A DNA stretch of 64,000 nucleotides, taken from Ornithodoros turicata (lineage: Eukaryota > Arthropoda > Arachnida > Ixodida > Argasidae). Numbering within the stretch: the first letter of the stretch is position 1; each line of letters starts with the position of its first letter. The notes beneath the pieces were generated by a model. That model was not told the origin of the DNA, did no database searches, and was given only the letters and a program-made list of their open reading frames with translations. The position numbers were made by a program, and so were the translations under genes. Shown one piece after another: positions 10,426-20,000 of the stretch. Where the stretch lies: assembly GCF_037126465.1 (NCBI RefSeq), contig NC_088203.1, forward strand, positions 86,676,668 through 86,740,667, in the 5' to 3' direction.

Positions 10426-10578
10426 CCCAAGCAGCACAATGTACTGAAAGTCCAGTGCAATAGGGGTGGACGGGCAAATGCAAGGCCTTGAACAGACTCG
10501 TGAAACTAAAGAACATTGACAAGACACATACCGTCCACCCCTATTGCACTCGACTTTTAGTACATTATACTGCTTGGG
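10426..10578. mobile_element. Palindromic MITE, CCCAAGCAGCACA ends (copy 1)
   Basis: A 153-bp fold-back. CCCAAGCAGCACAATGTACT at the left end is mirrored at the right, and the inner CAATAGGGGTGGACGG is mirrored as CCGTCCACCCCTATTG. The loop contains CTTGAACAGACTCGTGAAAC. A second copy of the same length is at 19,828-19,980. Non-coding. Confidence 0.85.
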
Positions 10579-11772
10579 TTATGACCCACAACCTCTTGTG
10601 ATATGGGGGCTTTGTTGCCAAACTGAAAGAGTTCAAGGACGAAGGGCTTTGGAAGGACGAAGTACACGTGTGTCTTCCCTCCTTGCATCGTAAACAAAGC
10701 TCAGCATCAATATGGCGTCGGCGACTGGCTGACGATGGGGCAACAATAGAGCCAGGCGGGGGAGGTCGTTCAGACCATAGAGTTAATATAGGAGGACTCT
10801 AGAGAACGGACTTGGCGTGCCGTCAATGGGATTCTCCTATCCCCGAGCGTGACCGCTCGGGCGCAGCCATCCGTTGGTCATGGACAGTGTTAGTGGACGA
10901 ATTTCTGACCCCTAGCAACATTGGAGCTGTTCCGTTTGTTGCCAACCCTGTGTTGTGCAGTAACGTGGGATGACAAACGGGGAAACGGGCCGATGGAGGG
11001 AACCGAGGGAAGGACGTCCAGCGAAGGAAGCGAGGCGAGCCGTGTAATTGCGTTGAAAACGTACGAACCCTTTGGATGCGTGCAGAATTGATCGGTATCA
11101 CAAGGTAAACGTTGCCATATCAAACGTGAATTATATTTTATCTGCGAGATTGCCTGCGACACCGCCAACCCTTTGCTTTCCACCGACACGGATGAACATG
11201 TTTACCGTCTATGACGTGTTGAAGTGGCGTTTGTATGCTTTGCGAGCGAAATCAATAAATCGTTACCAATCGTAACGAATGTAGGCATGCATTTCCGAAG
11301 ACAACAGTAATCCAAAGATGAATACACGCAGTTAACCGTCATCTTCACGCTGCTCTGCGAACCAACGGGAACCGGAAATGGCAAACATGAAACCACCCGC
11401 CATTCCATGCTCTGGTCTGTCGAGTTTCGTGATGCAGGCGACGAACGAACAACAGTACACAAGCAAGTGATGTAGTGGGAAAATATTCACCGCTTATTTG
11501 TTTAACAAATACATATGAGATACGCACATAGTACGCCGAATTTAGATAGCAAGTGGTGAATTTGGGAAAACGAGCACGTCAAGTTTAGCGGAATGAAGCA
11601 GCCAACGAAAGGCAACGCCTTTCATGACCAACAGGTGGCAGCTCCCTTGTGGTCACGCTTCCTCGAGCGAGTCCAACCCCCTGGTTCAGATGTGACGTCG
11701 CATGACGCGCTTGAAATTGGGCTCCTCCTAATGGCTAAACCCTCTGGGAGGAGTGCGCCGGCAGCGACACCA
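10579..11772. other. Intergenic repeats; no supported gene
   Basis: There is no recognisable protein. Segments such as AGGAGGACTCTAGAGAACGG (10,791-10,810) and the GC-rich 11,600-11,770 region look repeat-derived, but no second copy was identified here. This region is the left flank of the two-gene transposon. Confidence 0.4.
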
Positions 11773-11773
11773 A

Positions 11774-11836
11774 TAGGCGATTTCAGAAAATCCCATGATG
11801 CCTAAAAGCGCGGTGCAGCGTGGGTACCCGGTTAAC
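11774..11836. repeat. Left terminal inverted repeat of the two-gene transposon
   Basis: ATAGGCGATTTCAGAAAATC is the outer block and GTGGGTACCCGGTTA the inner block (about 11,820-11,834). Both have inverted counterparts at 17,500-17,580, with a longer spacer on the right side. Confidence 0.8.
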
Positions 11837-12649
11837 AGGGGAGAAGGGGGAGGAGGAATGCAGAGAGAGTTTTCCCATTTCCCTCCTTCGCCTCCATCGT
11901 CCCCACCGTCTCGCAACCTGGCCAGGATTCCGCAACGCAGGGAGAGCAAGACGGATAGCGAAGATCAGCTATTTTCGCCGACCATCTCATGGAGTAAGTT
12001 GATGCAATAATGGTGCAGTAACCTTTACGCCGCTTTCAAATCATGAGCGTCCCGCGAATAAAAGCAGTTCGTCCACAACACAGAGAAGCCTCTCGTAGAA
12101 AGAACGGCGGTTTCGGTTTCCTACCACACAGCATGGTATTTTCATTTAATTTATCTACTTATGGCGCAGGCGCGTATCCTGCGAGTGGAGACAACAATCC
12201 GCAAGACGTAGGACAGGTTACCATGCAGCGAAACTGATTAGTAGATGTGTACGTTAGATAATTTGGGCCGTACGTGTGACTAATCACGTGTAACGTATAA
12301 CATTCACGCGGACGGAGCTTACGACACAACCGCTGGCTAACAACTGAACGAAGTGTTCTATTGCAGAGCACTTAAGCAAAACTGTTGGTTTTTCTTCTTC
12401 TGTGAAACATTGCTTTGCTGAAGCTTGGCTGCTTTATAGCAGGTATACGGCGCGTCGCGTTTCCCGGTACGCGTTTTCATCGCGCCGACTTATAAGTCAT
12501 CGCGCCGATCAACGCCTGATGAATGCGATCATGAGTGTATTCACGGAGCACTGATAAGGCTGACACTCTTTTATAATAATTCGGGGTTTACGTCGCGAAG
12601 CAACTACGGCTGACACTCTTTTCGGTGCCGCTTCATCGCAAATAGTCAT
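11837..12649 (+). promoter_or_regulatory. Upstream region of the SWIM/YqaJ gene
   Basis: Non-coding transposon-internal DNA that must hold the promoter and any 5' exon of the YqaJ gene. The phrase GGCTGACACTCTTTT occurs twice (about 12,558-12,572 and 12,608-12,622), each near CGCGAAGCAACT/AATT-rich sequence. No specific promoter element can be assigned. Confidence 0.4.
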
Positions 12650-14122
12650 TTGATCTCCGACCGTAGGATACTTACTATTTTAAACTTCGTTCTCACCAGG
12701 TTGACCCACTCCTGCATTGATGGTTTACCAAAGGGCCCTTGGACTAAACAGCTTAAGGATTTCCCAAGAAGTTTCTGCGAGAAATCTATTCTGGACTATC
12801 AGGAAGCCGTGGGGGCCAGTAAGCATTATCTGGAGGGATATGCAATGTTCAAAGCTGAAAAGGTGAAAGATGTGCTGCTACATCACTCCACAAGCACAAC
12901 GGTGAAAGGAAAAGTAAAGGCATCATACACACTCCGAAAGGAGTACCCCGTTGTTTTGAAAGTTGCTGCAGCTGGAAATGTCACAGGCGGCCATTGCAAG
13001 TGCCCCAGTGGCAAAGGGGGTGTCTGCAAACATGTGGGTGCACTAGCATGGTTTGTTTTGGATGTACTTCGTACAGGAAACTCCTACATCCCCGATCCAG
13101 TGTCATGCACCGAGAAGCCACAACAGTGGGGGCACAGAAGTGCTAAAGGAAATCTCAACTGCCAAGAATTCCAACAGCTTGTATTCGCAAAGCATGTACC
13201 TGGCAGATCTATAGTACAAGCAGCAGGGCCAAAGCTAAAGCATGAAGTGGGACCTACCAAGGAAGCGCTTCAGCTGCTCGCTGATAACATCATGAAAGAC
13301 ACTGGTTCACATATGCATGCCAGGATACTTCAAAGTGTCAACTACGAACCGGTAACGAAGAAGCGATGTGCCCTGCGCCCTTTGCAAACTGTTCGATCTA
13401 ACCCAATCAGCCTGCCCACCAAAATACTCTGGGTCGACGATGTGAAGCCGTACACACCATATCACAGCCTCGGTCTAAAGGAAGCGCAGGAGCTTGAAAA
13501 GCTGACACGTGGACAAGGCTCGAACGAGCTGTGGATAAAAGAACGGTCTACCAGGGTTACAGCGTCCCACTTTGGCGATGTAGTTCGAAGGAAGGCACCA
13601 ATCAACCAAAAGATGATTGACAGAATATTCTGCAAAAAATCTCACAGTACGAAGTACATGAGAATAGGACAAGAAAACGAGAACCCTGCCCTTCAGAGAT
13701 ACAAGCAGGCAAGAAGTGTTGACGTTTTTCCAGTGGGACTGTGTGTGAACCCAGGAATTCCTGACCTCGGGGCATCACCGGACGGCTTGGTGTACGAAAG
13801 GGACACTGGTGATTACGGGCTTGTTGAGGTCAAGACTCTGGCAAAAGCAAAGGACAGTAATCTACAAACAACAGACGCCATTGCTTGCAGCATGGCACTA
13901 TTCCTAAAGGATGGAAAACTGAAGCACACACACAAGTATTATTATCAAATACAGGGACAACTAGCTTTGTCAGGGCTACTTTGGTGTGACTTGGTTGTGG
14001 ATAGTGGCAGTGGTGCTCCATTTGTTCAGCGGATCCCGTTCAACCAAGAGCTGTGGAGAGACGTCATGCTTCCCTCGTTACTGAACTTCTATGACGCCAG
14101 TCAGAATAACAACTCTGATTGA
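12650..14122 (+). CDS. SWIM zinc finger + YqaJ-type nuclease protein
   Basis: A 490-residue frame. The SWIM zinc finger has C116-x-C118 ... C126-x-H128 (HCKCPSGKGGVCKH), a fold used for DNA or protein binding. The C-terminal half is a YqaJ/lambda-exonuclease-like PD-(D/E)xK domain: ENE near residue 344, D378 (ASPDG), E393-x-K395 (LVEVKT) and Q433/Q435/Q437 (YQIQGQ). These match the metal-binding acids, lysine and trailing glutamine of the fold. The first about 17 codons may be intronic: CTCACCAG|GTTGACC near 12,700 is a good acceptor and the conserved-looking sequence starts just after it, so a short upstream exon is possible. It converges on the transposase gene inside shared TIRs, so it is probably an accessory nuclease for transposition, acting in the nucleus (inference). 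No frameshift or stop is seen. Confidence 0.85.
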   Translation: MISDRRILTILNFVLTRLTHSCIDGLPKGPWTKQLKDFPRSFCEKSILDYQEAVGASKHYLEGYAMFKAEKVKDVLLHHSTSTTVKGKVKASYTLRKEYPVVLKVAAAGNVTGGHCKCPSGKGGVCKHVGALAWFVLDVLRTGNSYIPDPVSCTEKPQQWGHRSAKGNLNCQEFQQLVFAKHVPGRSIVQAAGPKLKHEVGPTKEALQLLADNIMKDTGSHMHARILQSVNYEPVTKKRCALRPLQTVRSNPISLPTKILWVDDVKPYTPYHSLGLKEAQELEKLTRGQGSNELWIKERSTRVTASHFGDVVRRKAPINQKMIDRIFCKKSHSTKYMRIGQENENPALQRYKQARSVDVFPVGLCVNPGIPDLGASPDGLVYERDTGDYGLVEVKTLAKAKDSNLQTTDAIACSMALFLKDGKLKHTHKYYYQIQGQLALSGLLWCDLVVDSGSGAPFVQRIPFNQELWRDVMLPSLLNFYDASQNNNSD

Positions 14123-14154
14123 ATGGTGCAAGTGCATAACAGGAACTGTATTTG

Positions 14155-14277
14155 AGATGAGAGAGATCCCCAGTGGAGAGCCGCAGATATTTCGAACAGA
14201 GACTGTGCTTCTTCTGGAGAAGCACAGTCTCTGTTCGAAATATCGGCAGCTCTCCACTGAGGCTCTCTCTCATCTTT
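14155..14277. mobile_element. 123-bp palindromic insertion with 13-bp direct repeats
   Basis: The arms mirror each other closely (left ATTTCGAACAGAGACTGTGC, right its reverse complement) around a loop of a few bases near 14,213. The direct repeat GGAACTGTATTTG occurs at 14,142-14,154 and 14,278-14,290, immediately outside the palindrome, as expected for a target-site duplication. It lies 33 bp after the YqaJ stop codon. Confidence 0.8.
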
Positions 14278-14356
14278 GGAACTGTATTTGTAACATAGAC
14301 AAATTATTACAAAATATGTACATATTGACACAGTGAGTAAAATGAACGAATATATG

Positions 14357-14662
14357 TGGGACATCCAAAAGTAACCGGAGTGAAACCATGGTCCCTCAGC
14401 ATTTTGCAGCTGCGGCTCGAGGAGCATTTGGAGTTTTTTTCTCGTGGGCCAAGCTGCAGCCGAGACTCCCATCATGCTTATAAGACAGCTGTGGCATGGC
14501 CGCTTGGGAAAGCCACTTATCTACAACTGGAGCTCAGTGTTCTCATAAGCATCATGAAGGTCTCAGCCGCAGCTTGGCCCAAGAGAAAAAAGTGTTCTCT
14601 GAGCTGTGACTACTAGATGCAGGGGCACCATGGTTTTATTCCCGTTTCTTGTGGGTCCACAG
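14357..14662. repeat. Larger imperfect palindrome between the convergent genes
   Basis: GAAACCATGGT (14,382-14,392) is mirrored as ACCATGGTTTT (14,628-14,638), and GGGCCAAGCTGCAGCCGAGA (14,446-14,465) is mirrored at about 14,564-14,583. Together with the 123-bp palindrome this makes most of the space between the two stop codons self-complementary. Non-coding. Confidence 0.65.
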
Positions 14663-14720
14663 AAGTTTGTTGACAGATGATGTACTGTGTTAACGTTATA
14701 TTCACGGCTATTAAGCACGA

Positions 14721-16682
14721 TTACAGCACAGCAGCATCCTGCTTTCTGTCAAGAAGAGGGTCACCTATGAAATTACATAACAATGCACAGGTCTTCCACA
14801 TTGGGTTTAACAGTCTTGCCATTGAGTTGCAAAAAACATATCTTAGGATGCGGAATGTTTTAACCTGCCTGATAACACGCTCCACGTGAATCCGTGCTTT
14901 TGCAATAGCCCTAGTTGTACTTTCATCTGCAAGAGACAACTGAGAGGCACCATTTAAGAATGGAGGAATGTTCAGGTCAACTTTGAGGTCAGCAAGATCC
15001 TCTTTGATCAGAAAGCCTCTGTCTGCCATGACAGCATCTCCTTCCTCAAGCAGCTTGTACAACCCACTTTGCCGAACCAGTGCCTTATCCGAAATCCTTC
15101 CAGGCGCTAGGTCACTAACAAATGTCACAAAACCATTAGGAGCAATTCCGATCAGACCTTTTGCTGTGTTGTGGGACTTGTACGTGGAATAAGTGTCACT
15201 TTGAACACGAAAGTCACTTGGGGTTTCAATGTACAGCTCCGTGCAGTCCAAGATAACTCTTGTTGACGGGTAAGACTCCCTGAACACTTCAGGCATGAAC
15301 TCGTCTACAATGTCTCTGCTTGGCCATATCGGTGTTTTGTCAAGGTACTCGCATAAAAATTCTACCCAAAATGAACACAGCTCACTGATATATGCTACAC
15401 TTGTCGAATACCTGTACGCAAGGTCTTGCTCAAGGAGCCCAACCCTTAGTCTCGTCAAAACAAGAGCCAACTGTTCTTCCAAGCTAAACAAAGGAGGTCT
15501 TCCCTTATTTGAACCTGCTTTGCTCGACAGTTTCTTATAGTCCTCATGACCAGCACGAACAAACTCACAAAACGTTTTAAACCGCTCATGGGTCGTGAAG
15601 CCGGTGTAGAAACGAAGTTTGTCACTGTCCTTTAGAACGTCCGATGGAGTTGGTTTAGGCAGGTGACGCTCACTGTGTTCATGTCGCTGCAGTCTTCTCT
15701 GGAGTTCTTGAATATGTGACTGCAACTTTTGTCGATCCACCTGTGCAGCACAAAGTTTCTGTTCCAAATCTTGAACTTCCCTGGTGTAAGCTTCCAGACG
15801 CTTTGCACTGGCATTCTCAGCATCGCTCTTCTCCTGAAGCAGCCTTGAGTTCAGTTTCCTGAGTTCCTGATTTTCTTTTGAAAGTAGTGCAAGCTCCTCA
15901 CGAATCTTTGATTCTGCAATGAAACGACAGTTTATTCTAATTTCTGAGCAGAATTGCATGCACTGGAAAAATAGGTGCTTCCGAAAGCACAGCAACATTC
16001 CACTCTTTGATACGCCTGTCTTAAAAAGGAACAACTGCAGCTCTTCGTACCTTCTGCTGCATCATATCCATGGTGTGACACACTGAAGCTAGACTCTTGT
16101 TCGGAGCATGATACATCAGTTGAACTGAGCCCTTCGAAGGACGTCTCCACTGTTGTCTCATCAGCCACTTCGAGAAGAGACGGCTCTTCATTGACAGAAC
16201 AACCTAAAAGAGAAAACATTGACGAGTAAGCTTCATATACCAGGATATTCTCAAGTAAAAGCATACTAACGAGATAAGTAATACAGTCAGCAATGAGGTT
16301 ATAGTCATGACCACTTTTGCTTTGTATAAAGTGAGCAGACAAGCATGCTCAAAGGCAGTAAAACGCTGTTAAAATACTATGGATACTCACATGTCTGATG
16401 TGTCGTCTGAATGAATGTACCAGGCTTCAACAACCATGGTACTTTGTCCATGTATTTCCTCTTGCCAAGGACGTTGAAATGAGCTCCACAGATCCTGTGG
16501 CTTAGCCCTGGCTTCCAGGATGCCGGTACGGTTGTGTTTTCCACAAGTGCCTGAACCCAGAGGTCACGAGTTGCTGTGTCTTTCGGGAAGCAATGAAAGG
16601 AGACATCCCTGTGGCGTGCAGAGTTGTGTCTGCAGCTCGGAATGCAGCACTGAGTTCCACCACGTGGAGTAGCTGGTGCCAT
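14721..16682 (-). CDS. THAP-coiled coil-DDE transposase (3 exons, 545 aa)
   Basis: Gene model on the minus strand: exon 1 16,682-16,391, exon 2 16,203-16,051, exon 3 15,913-14,721. Donors are CAT|GTGAGT and AAG|GTACGA; acceptors are TTTTAG|GTTG and TTGCAG|AATC. Both introns are phase 1 and the exons (292, 153 and 1193 nt) sum to 546 codons including stop. Exon 1 encodes a THAP (C2CH) DNA-binding domain: CCIPSC ... a W in RDLWVQAL ... ICGAHF, with the characteristic prolines after it. Exon 3 opens with a leucine-zipper-like coiled coil (ELALLSKENQELRKLNSRL). The DDE_4-type catalytic core follows: D in VILDCTELY, D in DAVMADRGF, E in HVERVIRQVK. It presumably binds the shared TIRs and catalyses strand transfer (inference). 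No stops or frameshifts. Confidence 0.88.
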
Positions 16683-17499
16683 CACTGGAAAAGCAACAAT
16701 ATTGTATTGCTCTTTTTTGCAGCCCCTAGCCGGCACATACATGGCATCTGGTGACAAAAGTGCCACAAAATTTTTACGAAGAATATCATCTGTAAGCAGT
16801 AATCTGTCGTTTTTTCTCTATTTTTCCCGTTATACAGCACACGCAACACTTGAGCAACGCCTGCTACTGCGCCATTGCTCACTGTTCACTGTAGTTCAAA
16901 ATGTGACGTGATATTCACACACGCTGCTGGGCCACTTGGTCAGACCCTTGAGGCTAAAAGCGCTAAAACACTGACAAGTGAGCTAAAATTACATGACAAG
17001 CTGCTAAAAGGCTGTTTGTTTCTTCTTTTCCTATAAACACTTTTCGTGTTTAATTGATTCGTCCGTGCTTTTAACCCTACAATGCCCTATTAACATCGCG
17101 TGTTTTTGAAGCGTGCACAGATCACCTCGCACCGCACCACTCACATCTCGCGAGCACTGCGTGACGACAACACCTCGCACTGGCCGATACAGCCGTTTCG
17201 GATGACTTGTATTAAGTTCTTTATTGCCACTCACACTCAAAATCACCGGAAACACGGTGACGTTTTTTCAACGCGAATGTGATCATGTAAACGCCGTAAA
17301 CACGACACTGGCGGGGGACTTCTCGATTCCCCCCACTGATATTATGTATCACAGTTGCCCTGAATGCAAAAATGTGAATCGGGAGCATGCTTACCTTGAG
17401 TTGCCTTCTTTCGGCGGTCGGTACACAGGAGACGTGAAAATCAGAGCATTACGGAAGCGAAACATAGAACGTACGTGCCGCCATATTTCACGATAACCG
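16683..17499 (-). promoter_or_regulatory. Upstream region of the transposase gene
   Basis: Non-coding DNA between the THAP start codon and the right TIR, so it holds the promoter. Nothing specific such as a TATA box at a convincing distance could be assigned. No other gene is supported. Confidence 0.4.
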
Positions 17500-17580
17500 G
17501 CTACCCACAATTCCTCGCAACGCAAAGGGCACCGGGATACTCCGCGCGACGCTCCTTGGGATTTCCTGAAATCGCCTATA
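17500..17580. repeat. Right terminal inverted repeat of the two-gene transposon
   Basis: The inverted counterpart of 11,774-11,836: TAACCGGCTACCCAC (about 17,494-17,508) and GGATTTCCTGAAATCGCCTA (17,560-17,579). The outer block is nearly perfect; the spacer between blocks is longer than on the left. Confidence 0.8.
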
Positions 17581-17835
17581 GGCGTGTACCCGAGAAACAT
17601 CATCATGACGTTGGTAGACACGATCGAATGGGCACTTGTTCGCTGCCTCCCATTAAAAAAAGAGTAGGACCGAAAGTCGCATCCCTTTCACGGACAATCG
17701 TAATCCTCTGAAGACCATGGCTTTCGGGCGCGACCTTGTTCGCCCCTATAGCTTCGAGCGTAGTTCAACTCTACCAAATTGGTTGCGCTGTCGAACACTA
17801 TGACGTCATTTGGTTACAAACAAGGAGACGTCTCT
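17577..17835. mobile_element. MITE, copy 1 (CCCGAGAAACRTCATCATGACG family)
   Basis: It matches, in inverted orientation, the MITE at 26,699-27,006: GACGTTGGTA, GAATGGGCACTTGTTCGCTG, GTAGTTCAACTCTACCAAAT and the terminal ACAAACA-GGAGA-like end are shared. Its left end TATAGGCGTGTACCCGAG directly abuts and overlaps the right end of the two-gene transposon. Non-coding. Confidence 0.65.
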
Positions 17836-17879
17836 TCAAATCATCTTTCGTGCACATTCAAGCCATACCGAAACTACCG

Positions 17880-18000
17880 CGGCGTGTCATTACCAGCGTA
17901 CTCGCTCGCCCATTTCCGCTCGCCGGTAGGGTGTCGCACCGACGAGAAAATACACCGCTCGCGTGCTCCGTAAACTTTTGCCGGGACCTGTACATCACAC
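17880..18000 (-). repeat. Single arm of the ACGGAACACG MITE
   Basis: The reverse complement of 10,085-10,165 (GGTAGGGTGTCGCACCGA ... CTCCGTAAACTTTTGCC). Only one arm is present, so this is a truncated copy. Confidence 0.55.
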
Positions 18001-18678
18001 AAGTTTGTACGTCAACCTGTACGTCACATATTTCCACAGCATGCTTTCAGTTCCTCAAACGGTTTCGTACAGACAGCCGTAACAGGGAGAATTAACGAAG
18101 TGTTTTCTTAAGTGCAACACTTTGAAAATAATTAAAGGTTACACATTCCGACGCTTGTGAAACGCGTACAACTGCGAGAACTGGAAAACGAAGTTTGGCT
18201 AATTAGATTCGTGCCCAAGACCGCTGTTCCGGTAACTCTAACTTGATGGTCAGACGACTTCCGCTGTTGAAGTTTGTTTCTCCATAGGGGATTGGAGAGT
18301 CGGCGATGTGTTCACTTTTGTGTGTGCGTGTTTCTGCATGTGTGTGTGTTCCAACATGTGTCTGGAAGTTTCCTGACTGCGATGCCGCCGTCTAGTCTCG
18401 GAACGGATCGCGTTCCTCCTAACTGGCTCGCATAGAAAAGATCATTGCAGAACGCAAAGCCCACGTGACGTCCTCCTGATAATTCCTTCCTCAAAGTAAA
18501 CACGTTTCCTTCTGTCAGCCAGTCGCTTAAGACAGCAATTATATCAAGGTGCATGCTAACGAGATAAGACGGCAATCTTTTGCGATGTATCGATGTGTAA
18601 GAACACAGTGCAGAAGGCTTCCTACGTATTCCGCCATGGTAGCGTCCGTAATGATGTTTAATGGCTGCAATATTCCAT
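18001..18678. other. Intergenic; no supported gene
   Basis: There is a short GT-rich microsatellite near 18,315-18,350 and no recognisable coding or paired repeat. Confidence 0.4.
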
Positions 18679-18888
18679 GACTAGCATTTCCATTCTCAAG
18701 AAATTTCCTTATTGTTTACCTTTCCTGTTCGAAAAAGAGCGGGCATTTAAAAAACTTCGGTCACACACAGCTCTAATCCGTGAAATAAACGAGAACATTT
18801 ATACGGGAGGAAAGAAAGCATGAGTCGCGGCAGCAAGAACAGGAAAGGTAAACAATAAGGAAATTTCTTGAAAATGGAAATGCTAGTC
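18679..18888. repeat. 52-bp near-perfect inverted repeat, 106-bp loop
   Basis: The left arm 18,679-18,730 begins GACTAGCATTTCCATTCTCA; the right arm 18,837-18,888 is its reverse complement with one mismatch seen. A transcript would fold into a long hairpin. It could be a small MITE or an hpRNA-like structure; no coding. Confidence 0.75.
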
Positions 18889-19827
18889 AGACAACTGTAT
18901 ATATGGACGCGGCGAAGAAATATCACCTTCTTGCAGAAAAAGCAATAATGTCTATTGCATATTCAGCTACCTCTTAATGTTCGGCTGTGCTGCTGCCTCT
19001 CTTGTAGTACACCTAAATTTGCTGTTGCACAGCTGCTGTAACCATGTCGTCTGCCAGGCATCCGAAGTGCTCCATTTATTCTAAGGAAATGAAAGTTGTT
19101 TAGTCAGTTTTAGAGTGAGGGTGCCACAATTTCTCTCTTGCCACATGCGTAGCTGCTTACTCTATAGATAAAGGTGTTCCGACTAGGACAACCAATGGTG
19201 TGAAGTCCCCTGGAGCTGTATAAAATGTTTCCCCTCGTTTGTTTTAGTAAAAGTAGTGGTTAAAAAATCTCACTCTGCTCAGCTTTGTTGCCCTTAGGGG
19301 TGTGATGTTATTGCGGAGGGTGGTCGGTCAAAGCGACGATCACTGAAGGTTCACAGTGAATCATTTTGCACCTTTATTCGCTCAAAACAGGCGTATTAAA
19401 GGTGTGTGTTTGTGCGTAAACCTCTTATAAAACATCCTTTTCTATCCCGCAGATTCAGGCAGAGGGTGTAAGAAGAGCATTACTAAAGGTGTAATATCGA
19501 CATACACCACGTTTTATCCAATGTCGATTATTAAGGGTGCAAAGTGAGGTGTTGAAAGAGATGTTTACGTCCAATAAACATTTTTACATCCCATTTGAAC
19601 TGGGGATATGGTGTTAAAAATTGTGTTTTAATTCGTGAAAGAAAAATTATGCTGGTTTCACAGCTCCGCCCAGCAAGTAACCACATTATAGACGATAACT
19701 TCAGTTAAAAACACAGTATTTGACAGGGAAGATGTTAGGAATTTAGCTGGTATCTTTGACTCGTTGCTGACGTACATCAGCCACGTGCCATCAGTACGTG
19801 TTAATTGCAAAAAGGCATTCCTGTCAC

Positions 19828-19980
19828 CCCAGGCAGCACAATGTACTCAAAGTCGAGTGCAATAGGAGTGGACGGTATGTGTGTTATCAATTGTCCTTAG
19901 TTTCATGGGTCTGTTCAAGGCCTTCCACCTACCCGTACACCCCCATTGCACTCGACTTTCAGTACATTGTGCTGCTTGGG
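19828..19980. mobile_element. Palindromic MITE, CCCAAGCAGCACA ends (copy 2)
   Basis: The same 153-bp length and architecture as 10,426-10,578: GGCAGCACAATGTACT at the left is mirrored by AGTACATTGTGCTGCTTGGG at the right, with the GAGTGCAATAGG stem. The loop is also related (TTTCATGGGTCTGTTCAAGG versus the inverse in copy 1). Confidence 0.85.
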
Positions 19981-20000
19981 ACCGTTACCAACGTTTTCCG

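Larger units (their letters stand above)
11774..17580. mobile_element. Two-gene DNA transposon (ISL2EU-like), apparently complete
   Basis: The left terminus ATAGGCGATTTCAGAAAATC (from about 11,774) is mirrored by the right terminus ending ATTTCCTGAAATCGCCTAT (17,561-17,579). A second subterminal match follows (GTGGGTACCCGGTTA versus GTGGGTAGCCGGTTA). Flanking bases allow a 2-bp AT/TA target duplication. Inside are two convergent genes: SWIM + YqaJ nuclease (plus, stop 14,122) and THAP-coiled coil-DDE transposase (minus, three exons, 14,721-16,682). A YqaJ gene paired with a DDE transposase and 2-bp target duplications fits my knowledge of the ISL2EU superfamily. Total length is about 5.8 kb. 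Catalytic residues, splice sites and both ends look intact, so the element could be mobile or recently so. Confidence 0.82.
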
